32,712 bases of DNA from Pseudomonas frederiksbergensis (GTDB lineage: Bacteria > Pseudomonadota > Gammaproteobacteria > Pseudomonadales > Pseudomonadaceae): the NCBI RefSeq assembly GCF_003732275.1, contig NZ_MOBM01000044.1:1-32712 (forward strand), given 5' to 3'. Position 1 is the stretch's first letter; the number at the start of each line of letters is the position of its first letter. Below, piece after piece: positions 7,752 through 15,371 of this stretch. A program made the translations under genes and the position numbers. The notes beneath the pieces were generated by a model. It was not told the origin of the DNA, searched no databases, and saw only the letters and a program-made list of their open reading frames with translations.

Positions 7752-8485
7752 CACAGCGAAACCTTGGCCTTCTGACGCGCCAACGCTGCACCGGCGGAGT
7801 CACCCTGCTTCTCACGAGCCTGGGCAATCAATTCCCACAGGCTGGCCTGAAGGGCCGGACGACCACTGGCGAACGTCAAACCACGACGAGCGAATTGCTC
7901 GGCCTGTGCCGCATCACCTTGAGCCATGCGCACCTGGGCCAGGCGATAAAGCACTTGCGGCTCACGCGGCGCGACACGCTGGGCGCGCTCGAGACTGGAG
8001 GATGCGCCATTAAGGTCGCCGCTGGCCTGTTGCTGCTGGGCAGTGGTCAACAACGCCAGGACTGGACCGTCCAACTGCTCATCGGCAGACAGCCCGCCGG
8101 AGCTCGCCGAAGGAATCCCGCTCGGCGTCGATGGCATGCTGTAGCTGCCCTGGTTGATCGGTGCCGACTGGACCGGCGAGGTATCGATCGGCCCCGGAGT
8201 GATCGGGCCAGGGGTAATCGGCGAAGTGCTGATCGGGGCCGAGGAAACCGCGCCACCACCCGGCACCATCACCACAACGCCAGTGTCGCCTTGCGGGATT
8301 GCCTGAGTCTGGCCTTGCACAGGACGTTTTACCGTCGTCTGACGGTAACCGCCATTTGTCTGTATCCGTTCACTGTTCGAAACGGCGCTGCCGGAATCCA
8401 CAACCGGAATCGAACCGCGCTGTACGGTGGAGCAACCGCTGAGCAAAGCCACGGCGGTAACCGCTGGAATCAACCACTTGTTCAC
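7751..8485 (-). CDS. lpoP: LpoP-like TPR outer-membrane lipoprotein, PBP1b activator
   Basis: This is a 244-residue lipoprotein: the signal peptide ends in the lipobox LLSGC (Cys18), so the mature N-terminus is lipidated. A low-complexity linker rich in Pro, Ser, Thr and Gly (about residues 70-135, with repeated S/T-P-I units) leads to tetratricopeptide repeats over the last 110 residues (QQQQASGDLNGASSSLERAQRV and following). In P. aeruginosa a TPR lipoprotein, LpoP, activates the synthase PBP1b and is encoded beside it. Gene order and architecture match, with only 16 bases between the ponB stop and this start. Identity is inferred from architecture and synteny. Confidence 0.82.
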   Translation of the reverse strand: MNKWLIPAVTAVALLSGCSTVQRGSIPVVDSGSAVSNSERIQTNGGYRQTTVKRPVQGQTQAIPQGDTGVVVMVPGGGAVSSAPISTSPITPGPITPGPIDTSPVQSAPINQGSYSMPSTPSGIPSASSGGLSADEQLDGPVLALLTTAQQQQASGDLNGASSSLERAQRVAPREPQVLYRLAQVRMAQGDAAQAEQFARRGLTFASGRPALQASLWELIAQAREKQGDSAGAALARQKAKVSL

Positions 8486-8501
8486 TTGAAACCCTCTTTG
8501 C

Positions 8502-10826
8502 TTAATTCATCCAGCCCTTGACCCAATCCATCACCGATTCGCCGGAAGCTGGACTTTCGCCACCGCAAGCAGCACCGGGAGGCGGTTCGCTGCCGCGAAT
8601 ATACGGCATCTGCACCGCGCCTGGGCAGCTGCCTTCAGAACCTTGCCCGGTGCGCGAATCGACCCAGGCCTGAACAATGTTGTCCGGCTGCGGCATGTCC
8701 AGCGGCAGCGGATCGGCCTTGCGCATGAAACTGGTCCAGACCTGCAACGCACCGGTGGCACCGGTGAACGGCGTCTTGCCGTTATCATCGCGCCCCAGCC
8801 AGACCACTGCCAGCAGATCCTGACTGAAACCGGCGAACCAGCTGTCCCGCGAATCGTTACTGGTACCGGTCTTGCCGGCCAGGGTCAGGGTTTTCGGCAA
8901 CACGTTATAAACCGAACTACCGGTGCCTTCACGCATGACTCGTTGCATGGCGCTCTGGATCAGGTAAATGGACGCTGGATCGAATTGCTGCTGAATCTGG
9001 AACGGATAACGCTTGAGCGGTTCGCCCTCGGCGGTCAGCACGCTGCGAATCCCGCGCATCGGCGTATTGAATCCGCCGTTGGCCAGTGTCTGGTACATGG
9101 TCGCCACTTCGATCGGGGTCAAGCCACCGGCACCCAGCAACATCGACGGGAACGCCGCGAACTCGCGACTCACCCCCAGACGCGCCAGGGTCTTCAGGAC
9201 ATTCGGTACACCCACCGCCAACCCGAGACGCGCGGTCGACAGGTTGTAGGAATGTGCCAACCCTTGATAAAGGAACACCGTACCGTGGGAACGACGATCA
9301 TAGTTCTGCGGTTTCCAGACCTGACCGTCCGCGCCTTTGACCGAGAAGGATTCGTCTGACAGCCAACTGGTCAGCGTGTACTGGCTCGGCTTCTCAAGCG
9401 CTGTCAGATAAACCGCCGGTTTGATCAACGACCCGATCGGTCGTACCGCATCCAGCGCCCGGTTGAAGCCGGCAAAACTCGCCTGACGACTGCCGATCAT
9501 GGCCTGGACTTCTCCGGTTTCCGGATTGGTCACGACCATCGCAGCCTCAACCTCATCGGCCCCTTTGCGCCCGGACAGACGCTTGAAGGTGTCGTTGACC
9601 GACGCTTCGGCTTTCATCTGCAGGATCGGGTCGAAACTGGTGAAGATCCGCAGACCTTCTTCGGTCAAGTCTTCGTCGCGATAGTCTTCGCGCAACTGAC
9701 GTTTAACCAGGTCGAGGAAGCCCGGGAACGAGCTGTCGGCCAACTTGCCGCGAGTGGTCACACCCAGTGGCATTTTCTTCGCCGCCTCAACCTGCTCGGC
9801 GGTGGCAACGCCTTGCTCACCCAGAACATCGAGCACCAGATTGCGCCGCTCCAGCGCCCGCTCAGGGTTGCGACGCGGGTTGTAATAGGACGGCCCCTTG
9901 ACCATGCCCACCAACAAAGCGACTTGATGCAGTTTCAGTTCGGACAATGGCTGCCCGAAGAAGAATTGGCTGGCCAGACCGAAACCATGCACCGCGCGCT
10001 GACCATCCTGGCCGACGAACACTTCATTGAGGTAAGCCTCAAGAATTTCGCGCTTGTCGTAATGCAGCTCAAGCAACAACGCCATCATGGCTTCGGTGAG
10101 CTTACGGGTCAGGCTGCGTTCGCTGGTGAGGTAGAAGTTCTTGACCAACTGTTGCGTCAGCGTACTGCCGCCCTGGGTCATCTTGCCGCCCGAGGTGTTG
10201 ACGTAGATGGCTCGGGCAATCGACTTCGGCGATACACCCCAGTGGCTGTAGAAGTCCCGGTCTTCTACGGCAACTAGGGTTTCGAGCAGATACGGCGGAA
10301 CCTGATCGATCTTGATCAGGATGCGGTCTTCAAGGTTTTTCGGGTAAATCCCGCCGATCAGCAGCGGTTCCAGTCGCACCACAGAAAGCTTCGAACCGTT
10401 GGTCGCCGAGAGCTCGGCCACGTAATCGCCGGAGAAGCGCACACGCACGGGCTGGGCCTGCTCCATGCCTTCATAGAACTGGAAGCCTCGGGTATTCAAG
10501 TCGACGGTATTGCCATTGACCGCCGCCGCGCCGGGGCCGTTGCTGACGGCTTCGCGTCGGTAACCCAAGGCATCGAGCTCGGTGAGGAAGTCTTCCTTGC
10601 TCAGCTTTTGGCCAGTGAACAGTTCAAGCGGGCGCGCGTACACCTTGGCCGGGATGGTCCAGCGCTTGCCGGAGAACTTCTCCTGGACCACAGCGTCGAG
10701 GTAAACCGCGAACCCGGCAAGCACCACAAGGCCGACCAGGCTGAGTTTAAGGGCCCAGCCCAGCCAGGGGCGCAGGCCCTTGGAAGGTGGTTTTTTGGGG
10801 GTGCGGGGGGATCGAGTACGAGTCAT
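8502..10826 (-). CDS. mrcB: Penicillin-binding protein 1B (bifunctional class A PBP)
   Basis: PBP1b (PonB) polymerises lipid II into glycan strands and cross-links them. The 774-residue protein has a basic cytoplasmic N-terminus, one membrane anchor (about residues 25-48), a UB2H-like region, the glycosyltransferase domain with catalytic EDRDFYSHWG and GGSTLTQQLVKN motifs, and a transpeptidase domain with SLIK (SxxK), SYN (SxN) and KTGTSND (KTG) motifs. All expected active-site motifs are present. It heads ponB-lpoP-yqcC. No Shine-Dalgarno element precedes the ATG at 10826, and a TATAAT lies only 8 bases upstream of it. Confidence 0.96.
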   Translation of the reverse strand: MTRTRSPRTPKKPPSKGLRPWLGWALKLSLVGLVVLAGFAVYLDAVVQEKFSGKRWTIPAKVYARPLELFTGQKLSKEDFLTELDALGYRREAVSNGPGAAAVNGNTVDLNTRGFQFYEGMEQAQPVRVRFSGDYVAELSATNGSKLSVVRLEPLLIGGIYPKNLEDRILIKIDQVPPYLLETLVAVEDRDFYSHWGVSPKSIARAIYVNTSGGKMTQGGSTLTQQLVKNFYLTSERSLTRKLTEAMMALLLELHYDKREILEAYLNEVFVGQDGQRAVHGFGLASQFFFGQPLSELKLHQVALLVGMVKGPSYYNPRRNPERALERRNLVLDVLGEQGVATAEQVEAAKKMPLGVTTRGKLADSSFPGFLDLVKRQLREDYRDEDLTEEGLRIFTSFDPILQMKAEASVNDTFKRLSGRKGADEVEAAMVVTNPETGEVQAMIGSRQASFAGFNRALDAVRPIGSLIKPAVYLTALEKPSQYTLTSWLSDESFSVKGADGQVWKPQNYDRRSHGTVFLYQGLAHSYNLSTARLGLAVGVPNVLKTLARLGVSREFAAFPSMLLGAGGLTPIEVATMYQTLANGGFNTPMRGIRSVLTAEGEPLKRYPFQIQQQFDPASIYLIQSAMQRVMREGTGSSVYNVLPKTLTLAGKTGTSNDSRDSWFAGFSQDLLAVVWLGRDDNGKTPFTGATGALQVWTSFMRKADPLPLDMPQPDNIVQAWVDSRTGQGSEGSCPGAVQMPYIRGSEPPPGAACGGESPASGESVMDWVKGWMN

Positions 10827-10834
10827 GGCGGCGG

Positions 10835-10863
10835 ATTATACGCACTTTATTCATCCTCAACAG
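10835..10863 (-). promoter_or_regulatory. Candidate ponB promoter very close to the start codon
   Basis: On the minus strand a perfect -10 TATAAT (10835-10840) lies 8 bases before the ponB ATG, with a weak -35 CTGTTG about 17 bases upstream (10858-10863). Initiation at the usual distance would fall within a few bases of the ATG, giving a nearly leaderless mRNA. The weak -35 keeps this tentative. Confidence 0.4.
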
Positions 10864-10877
10864 AAGCCCGCTGAGGT

Positions 10878-10905
10878 TTGCGTCGGGCGGACTTGCGGCC
10901 ATAAT
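10878..10905 (+). promoter_or_regulatory. Candidate promoter of the APH/AAA gene
   Basis: TTGCGT (10878-10883) and CATAAT (10900-10905), with a 16-base spacer, lie about 40 bases upstream of the GTG start at 10945. Both boxes are imperfect. The position in the divergent region between ponB and this gene is right for its promoter. Confidence 0.4.
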
Positions 10906-10944
10906 GACGGCCTTGAATTTTCCCCAGACTCTGAAGGATCGCCT

Positions 10945-12501
10945 GTGAGCCAGTCCCTGATCGCTGCCCTGCAAAACCCGGCCCTCTACCCGCATCCCGT
11001 AGAAGGGTTTCAGGTCATCGAAACCCATATTTCCTGGGTGCTGCTCACCGGCCCCTATGCTTATAAAGTGAAGAAGCCAGTGAATTTCGGCTTCCTCGAC
11101 TTCACCAGCCTCCAGGCTCGCGAGCATTTCTGCGCTGAAGAGCTGCGCCTGAACCAGCGCCTGACCCATGATTTGTATCTTGAAGTGTTGCCGATCACTG
11201 GTAGCGCCGAGGCGCCACAACTGGGTGGCGATGGTCCGGTTGTCGATTACGCCCTGAAAATGCGTCAATTCCCACAAAGCCAATTGCTCAGCACCTTGCA
11301 AGCCAACGGTGAATTGACCACCACGCACATCGACGAGATGGCCGCGCAGATCGCTCAATTCCACCTCAGCGCGCCGAAAGTACCTGCCGAACATGAAGCT
11401 GGCACACCGGACAGCGTCATGGCGCCGGTACGGCAGAACTTCGAACAGATCCGCCCGTTCCTCAGCGACAAGGCCGATCTGCTGCAACTCGAGGCGCTGC
11501 AAGCCTGGGCCGAAAGCAGCTTCGAACGCCTCAAGCCGCTGTTCGCCCAGCGCAAGGCCGACGGTTTCATTCGTGAATGCCACGGTGACATTCACTTGGG
11601 CAACGCCACCGTCATCGACGGCAACGTGGTGATCTTCGACTGCATCGAGTTCAACGAACCGTTCCGCTTCACCGACGTTTACGCCGATACCGGCTTCCTG
11701 GCCATGGACCTGGAAGACCGTGGCCTGAAGTGCCTGGCGCGCCGTTTCATCAGCCAATACCTGGAACTGACCGGCGACTATCAGGGCCTTGAGCTGCTGA
11801 ACTTCTACAAAGCCTACCGCGCACTGGTTCGCGCCAAGGTCAGCCTGTTCAGCATGCCCGCCGAGGCCGATCCGGTGCAGCGCGCCACCACCCTGCGTCA
11901 GTACCGCAACTACGCCAACCTAGCGGAAAGCTATAGCACCATTCCTTTGCGCTTCCTGGCGATTACTCATGGTGTTTCCGCTGTCGGCAAGAGTCACGTG
12001 GCCATGCGCCTGGTGGAAGCGCTGGGCGCCATTCGCTTGCGTTCCGATGTCGAACGCAAGCGTATGTTCGGCGAGCAAACCGTACCGAATGACCCGCAGG
12101 CCGGCATCTATAGTGCTGACGCCAGCGCTGCCACCTACAGCCGTCTGCATGAAGTTGCCGGTGTGATTCTGCGGGCCGGTTTTCCGGTGGTGGTCGATGC
12201 CACGTACCTCAAGCGCGACCAACGCGATGGCGCGGCAAAAATCGCCGAAGCCACGGGCGCGCCGTTCCTGATCCTCGACTGCGACGCACCGCAAGCGGTG
12301 ATCGAGAGCTGGTTGAAGCAACGTCAAGCAGACAATAACGATCCGTCCGACGCCAACCTGACCGTTATCGCCGCCCAGCAAGCCAGCCGCGAGGCCCTGA
12401 CGCCAGCAGAAATCCTCTGCAGTAAACGCGTCCAGACCAATGAAAGCGGCACGCTCGATACCGTCGTTGCGCAGATTCGCCAACGTCTGCCAGGCCTGTA
12501 A
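10945..12501 (+). CDS. Two-domain protein: aminoglycoside-phosphotransferase-like kinase + P-loop ATPase
   Basis: The 518-residue product joins two nucleotide-using domains. The N-terminal part (about 1-340) resembles aminoglycoside phosphotransferase-type kinases (COG2187), with the catalytic loop HGDIHLGNATVIDG and metal-binding DCIEFNE. The C-terminal part (about 345-518) is a P-loop kinase-like domain (COG0645), with Walker A GVSAVGKS and a downstream DATYLKRDQRD segment. The start is GTG with GAAGGA 6 bases upstream. Earlier in-frame starts lack a ribosome-binding site and would run across the promoter. The substrate is unknown, and I see nothing that makes it an antibiotic resistance gene. 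A stem-loop (12515-12540) without a T run follows. Confidence 0.88.
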   Translation: MSQSLIAALQNPALYPHPVEGFQVIETHISWVLLTGPYAYKVKKPVNFGFLDFTSLQAREHFCAEELRLNQRLTHDLYLEVLPITGSAEAPQLGGDGPVVDYALKMRQFPQSQLLSTLQANGELTTTHIDEMAAQIAQFHLSAPKVPAEHEAGTPDSVMAPVRQNFEQIRPFLSDKADLLQLEALQAWAESSFERLKPLFAQRKADGFIRECHGDIHLGNATVIDGNVVIFDCIEFNEPFRFTDVYADTGFLAMDLEDRGLKCLARRFISQYLELTGDYQGLELLNFYKAYRALVRAKVSLFSMPAEADPVQRATTLRQYRNYANLAESYSTIPLRFLAITHGVSAVGKSHVAMRLVEALGAIRLRSDVERKRMFGEQTVPNDPQAGIYSADASAATYSRLHEVAGVILRAGFPVVVDATYLKRDQRDGAAKIAEATGAPFLILDCDAPQAVIESWLKQRQADNNDPSDANLTVIAAQQASREALTPAEILCSKRVQTNESGTLDTVVAQIRQRLPGL

Positions 12502-12514
12502 GAAACTATTTCAA

Positions 12515-12540
12515 CCGTGAAGCCTTTACCGGCTTCACGG
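12515..12540 (+). terminator. Stem-loop after the APH/AAA gene
   Basis: A perfect 10-base stem (CCGTGAAGCC / GGCTTCACGG) with a 6-base loop begins 14 bases past the stop. It lacks a downstream T run, so it may be a weak terminator or an mRNA 3'-end stabiliser. Confidence 0.4.
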
Positions 12541-12592
12541 CCGTCAAATAGTGGCACTATACTGGCGTCATAAAACCATCAGGTGATGCGAC

Positions 12593-12937
12593 ATGAGCCA
12601 GCCGAAACTTCTCGACACCCCGCTTTATGCCTTGCTGCACAAAGACGACATCACAGGCTTTAACAATGAACGCCCGAAAGATGGACCTATCGACATGGTC
12701 GGTGGCGACTTCCGTGGTCTCGATCTTCGTGAGCTGAACGCCGACGGTATTGACTTCACAGATGCCTATTTCCGCTCTGCCGACTTGCGCGGTATCGACT
12801 TTCGCAACTCGTCCCTGGAAGGTGCGAGCCTGGCTCACGCGCAGATCTCAGGCGCCTACTTTCCGCCTGAGCTGAGTGCCGATGAGATTCTGATGTCGAT
12901 GAATTTCGGGACGCGACTGCGTTATCGCACCCACTGA
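12593..12937 (+). CDS. Pentapeptide repeat-containing protein
   Basis: This 114-residue protein holds about eight tandem pentapeptide repeats of the A(D/N)LXX type in its centre (FRGLDLRELNADGIDFTDAY and onward), which fold into a right-handed quadrilateral beta-helix. An N-terminal 30-residue region and the C-terminal PPELSADEILMSMNFGTRLR segment flank them. The repeat tract is short compared with Qnr or MfpA, so gyrase protection cannot be assumed. A possible promoter is TTCACG-18-TATACT (12534-12563). A strong terminator (12954-12994) follows. Role unknown. Confidence 0.9.
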   Translation: MSQPKLLDTPLYALLHKDDITGFNNERPKDGPIDMVGGDFRGLDLRELNADGIDFTDAYFRSADLRGIDFRNSSLEGASLAHAQISGAYFPPELSADEILMSMNFGTRLRYRTH

Positions 12938-12953
12938 AAGCGACGTTCTATCA

Positions 12954-12994
12954 AGTCCGGCGCCCCTGCTTTGCGCCGGACTCTGTACTTTTTT
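12954..12994 (+). terminator. Rho-independent terminator after the pentapeptide gene
   Basis: A perfect 10-base stem (AGTCCGGCGC at 12954-12963 with GCGCCGGACT at 12973-12982) is followed, after CTGTAC, by six Ts. It lies 17 bases past the stop codon. Confidence 0.85.
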
Positions 12995-13177
12995 ACCCTG
13001 AAACTCAATCCTCCGCCCGTCTTCCGACGGCACTCGCAGCCTTTTCACGCCGCTTCTTGAGCCCGCTTCTTAGAAGCTTTTGCGTCGAAACCGACCAAAC
13101 AATCACGCTTTTCTTACTGATGGCTACACTGCTGAGAGGCTCGCCCACGCACCGTTCGGCTGTCGCAAGGAGGCTTG

Positions 13178-13450
13178 ATGAATGATGAACTGCAACACCT
13201 GAAAAATCTTGGCAAGACGTCGGCGCAATGGCTGCATGCCGTGGGCATCCACAGTGCCTCGGACTTGCGTCGGCTGGGAGCTGTGGATGCTTATCGGGCT
13301 GTGCGCACGCGCGGTTTTCGGGCTTCCAAGGTGTTGTTGTATGCGATCGAAGGCGCATTGATGGATGTTCACTGGAACGACATTCCCGCCGAACGCAAGG
13401 AAGCCTTGAACAAACAGCTGGACGCTATCTCGTCACGCCACAAGATTTGA
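13178..13450 (+). CDS. TfoX/Sxy C-terminal domain protein
   Basis: The 90-residue product corresponds to the C-terminal domain of TfoX (Sxy): LKNLGKTSAQWLHAVGIHS followed by LRRLGAVDAYRAVR, a helix-hairpin-helix-like fold. The N-terminal TfoX domain is absent, as in many short family members. In gamma-proteobacteria full-length Sxy/TfoX activates competence genes with CRP; whether this short form does anything similar is unknown. The ATG at 13178 follows AAGGAGG with a short 4-base gap. A TTG one codon upstream is less likely. It directly precedes the prrF promoter region. Confidence 0.88.
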   Translation: MNDELQHLKNLGKTSAQWLHAVGIHSASDLRRLGAVDAYRAVRTRGFRASKVLLYAIEGALMDVHWNDIPAERKEALNKQLDAISSRHKI

Positions 13451-13545
13451 ATAGGTAATTACGCTTACACACAGCCTGAAGACTAATGATTGCAGGGCCT
13501 TCACCAAGGGAACTGGTGAGATCCACAGAAATTAAAAATCAGCGG

Positions 13546-13573
13546 TTGACTTGGTAATGAGAATCGCTATGAT
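13546..13573 (+). promoter_or_regulatory. Fur-controlled promoter of prrF
   Basis: -35 TTGACT (13546-13551) and -10 TATGAT (13568-13573) are spaced by 16 bases. The spacer and -10 are covered by a Fur box at 13553-13571 (GGTAATGAGAATCGCTATG), which by my count matches 14 of 19 positions of GATAATGATAATCATTATC. A second overlapping match of 12/19 is offset by 6 bases (13559-13577). Fur-Fe2+ bound here would block RNA polymerase, giving expression only under iron starvation. Confidence 0.85.
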
Positions 13574-13579
13574 TATCAC

Positions 13580-13693
13580 AACTGGTCGCGAGACTGGTCG
13601 ATATTCTGAAAAGCCCTTGGTTCGGACTCTCAGATTATCTCCTCATCAGGCTAATCACGGTTATTTGACCCGGCTCTTGCCGGGTCTTTTTTT
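13580..13693 (+). ncRNA. prrF: PrrF iron-responsive small RNA
   Basis: PrrF sRNAs are the Pseudomonas functional counterparts of RyhB. Made when iron is scarce, they base-pair with and repress mRNAs for iron-rich proteins. The 5' end AACTGGTCGCGAGA, the target-pairing core GATTATCTCCTCATCAGGC...TAATCACGG (13633-13660) and the closing terminator match what I recall of PrrF1/PrrF2. The start is inferred from the promoter at 13546-13573. The end is a perfect hairpin GACCCGGC-TCTT-GCCGGGTC (13667-13686) plus seven Ts. Length is about 114 nucleotides. Only one copy lies here, unlike the tandem pair of P. aeruginosa. It converges on phuW, 22 bases away. Confidence 0.92.
13667..13693 (+). terminator. 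Intrinsic terminator of prrF
   Basis: An 8-base perfect stem with a TCTT loop (13667-13686) is followed by seven consecutive Ts. On the minus strand the hairpin is followed only by AAATAA, so it is not a good terminator for the converging phuW gene. Confidence 0.92.
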
Positions 13694-13715
13694 GCCTGTG
13701 GAAACTTGCCAGGTT

Positions 13716-14582
13716 TTACTGCCCTGACTGCTTGCCGAACTGTTTACGCATTTGCGCGCAGTAATCCTGCGGTGGCGTGGCGGGCGTATACCAGACGTAA
13801 TCGGCCATGACCGGCGTGACCTCAGCACCTTCCTCTGCCAGCATCAATACCGTTGGCGCTTCAGGTCCACCCAGATCCAGCACATGGATCGGCACCCCGA
13901 CATCCTTGCGTGCGTGGTACGCGCCGGCAAACAGCAGTGAAGGCGTCGGTGCGGCCAGGAATCGCCCGGCCATCCGCCGATCACGCTGCTGCTGGACGGC
14001 CAGCATCGCGGGCATTTGCGATGTGGGCAGCAAGCCGCAGTGGGAATCGCTGATTTGTGCCAGCAACGCCTCCTTGACCATCGGGGCGTTGGAGCGCGAA
14101 CCGCTCAATGTCGGCGGTTTGACATAGACAGCACGGACTTCAAGCGAATCCAGATTGGCCGCCAGCAACGGGTACGGCTGAGTCAGGGCAAAACCAACAA
14201 TCGGCCCGTACAGATTCCAGTCCCAACCCGATTGCCAGGCCAATGCATTGGGCAAGTCAGCGGGTAGCGGTGAAGAGTGCCTGACGTGATCGACGCGCGC
14301 TTGCTGATCCGGCGTGAGCATTTCCAGCAGCAAACTGCCTTGGGGGCGCCGCTCACCCAGTGCCTGTAATAACCACAATTGCAGTTGATGGTGATCACGA
14401 TTGTCATGCTGCTCGCCGACGATCAACCGCGAAGGCTTGGCTAACCGTGCAAGCAGTTCCTGCGCGGTCAGGGTTTGACCGCTGCGCAGGTCCCGGATCT
14501 CACCGCTGACGGGTGGCGGTACCACCGGCACATGCTGACAAGCACTCAGTAACAGCACAGCCAGGATCACCATCACACGCAT
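13716..14582 (-). CDS. phuW: ChaN/PhuW-like heme-binding lipoprotein
   Basis: The 288-residue protein has a lipoprotein signal (LLLSACQ, Cys15) and belongs to the ChaN (iron-regulated, heme-binding) family: LIVGEQHDNRDHHQLQLWLL near the N-terminus, LLLEML, and the C-terminal LLFAGAYHARKDVGVP. ChaN proteins dimerise around stacked hemes at the outer membrane. It is the last gene of the hmuU-hmuV-phuW set, 21 bases after hmuV, with GAGG 7 bases upstream of the ATG. The same gene ends the phu locus in P. aeruginosa. How it contributes to heme transport is not established. Confidence 0.88.
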   Translation of the reverse strand: MRVMVILAVLLLSACQHVPVVPPPVSGEIRDLRSGQTLTAQELLARLAKPSRLIVGEQHDNRDHHQLQLWLLQALGERRPQGSLLLEMLTPDQQARVDHVRHSSPLPADLPNALAWQSGWDWNLYGPIVGFALTQPYPLLAANLDSLEVRAVYVKPPTLSGSRSNAPMVKEALLAQISDSHCGLLPTSQMPAMLAVQQQRDRRMAGRFLAAPTPSLLFAGAYHARKDVGVPIHVLDLGGPEAPTVLMLAEEGAEVTPVMADYVWYTPATPPQDYCAQMRKQFGKQSGQ

Positions 14583-14603
14583 GTTCTCACCTCGATGGAA
14601 TGC

Positions 14604-15371
14604 TCAGCGGGCGATGATCAACGGATGCCCACGCTCCGGGTGCGGTTGCACCAGTACTTCCAGCCCGAACACGGCCTTGAGCGGTTCCGGACGCAATACC
14701 TGCTCCGGCGTATCCAGCGCCACGGGACGCCCACCTTCGAGCAGTAACAGACGATCACAATAGCGTGCCGCCAGGTTCAGATCATGCAGGATCACCAGCA
14801 CCGCCGCACCACGATCGGCGAACTCGCGCACCGCTTGCAGCGTGGTGTGTTGATGCAGCGGGTCGAGCATCGATGTCGGTTCATCGAGCAATAGCGTTTG
14901 CCCCGCCGCCCCCGGCCAGAGCTGCGCCAGGACCCGTGCCAGATGCACCCGCTGACGCTCACCGCCAGACAGCGCCAGATAGCTGCGACCACTCAGGTGC
15001 CGCGCATCGGCCGCATGCAGCGCGGCGGCGACGATCTCGTCATCCCGGACCCGGCCGCTTTGATAAGGCAGACGGCCCATGCCGACCACTTCTTCGACGC
15101 GAAAGGCAAAGTCCAGGGTCGACACCTGCGGCAACACCGCCAATCGTTGGGCTCGCTGCGCCCCGGCCCAATGCCTCAGCTCGCGCTCATCGAGCCAGAC
15201 ACTGCCGTGGTCGGCATGCAATTCGCCGCATAGGGCGCCGAGCAAAGTGCTTTTGCCGGCACCGTTGGGGCCCAGCACGCCGAGGACTTCGCCCGGTTTG
15301 AGTTCAAGGGTGATGTCTGTGAGAACAATCTTTCGACCGCGCCGGATTTGCAGGTTCTGCGCTCGCAACAT
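14604..15371 (-). CDS. hmuV: Heme ABC transporter ATP-binding protein
   Basis: This is the ATPase that powers heme import across the inner membrane with HmuU. The 255-residue protein has Walker A GPNGAGKS, a Q-loop (VLPQVSTLDF), the ABC signature LSGGERQR, Walker B TLLLDEPTS and the switch histidine in VLILHDLNLA. I start it at the ATG at 15371, which overlaps the hmuU stop (TGATG). The open frame continues 137 codons upstream through hmuU but is not real. It is equivalent to PhuV. Confidence 0.94.
   Translation of the reverse strand: MLRAQNLQIRRGRKIVLTDITLELKPGEVLGVLGPNGAGKSTLLGALCGELHADHGSVWLDERELRHWAGAQRAQRLAVLPQVSTLDFAFRVEEVVGMGRLPYQSGRVRDDEIVAAALHAADARHLSGRSYLALSGGERQRVHLARVLAQLWPGAAGQTLLLDEPTSMLDPLHQHTTLQAVREFADRGAAVLVILHDLNLAARYCDRLLLLEGGRPVALDTPEQVLRPEPLKAVFGLEVLVQPHPERGHPLIIAR

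Noticed and set aside
10945..12501. Aminoglycoside resistance gene
   Set aside because: The APH-like fold is fused to a P-loop kinase domain and belongs to a core-genome family; nothing suggests antibiotic modification or mobility.
12593..12937. Qnr-type quinolone resistance protein
   Set aside because: The pentapeptide tract is far shorter than in Qnr proteins and lacks the typical loop architecture.
13005..13358. Leftward 117-residue ORF overlapping the TfoX gene
   Set aside because: It is mostly antisense to TfoX; the basic C-terminal part (SGLKKRREKAAS) outside that overlap has only a GTG start with a poor ribosome-binding site. Not enough support for a gene.
13501..13519. Small stem-loop TCACCA/TGGTGA as a TfoX terminator
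   Set aside because: The stem is only 6 bases and no T run follows.
13513..13525. AACTGGTGAGATCC as a remnant of a second prrF copy
   Set aside because: It resembles the PrrF 5' end, but no Fur box precedes it and no PrrF core or terminator follows; similarity is too short.
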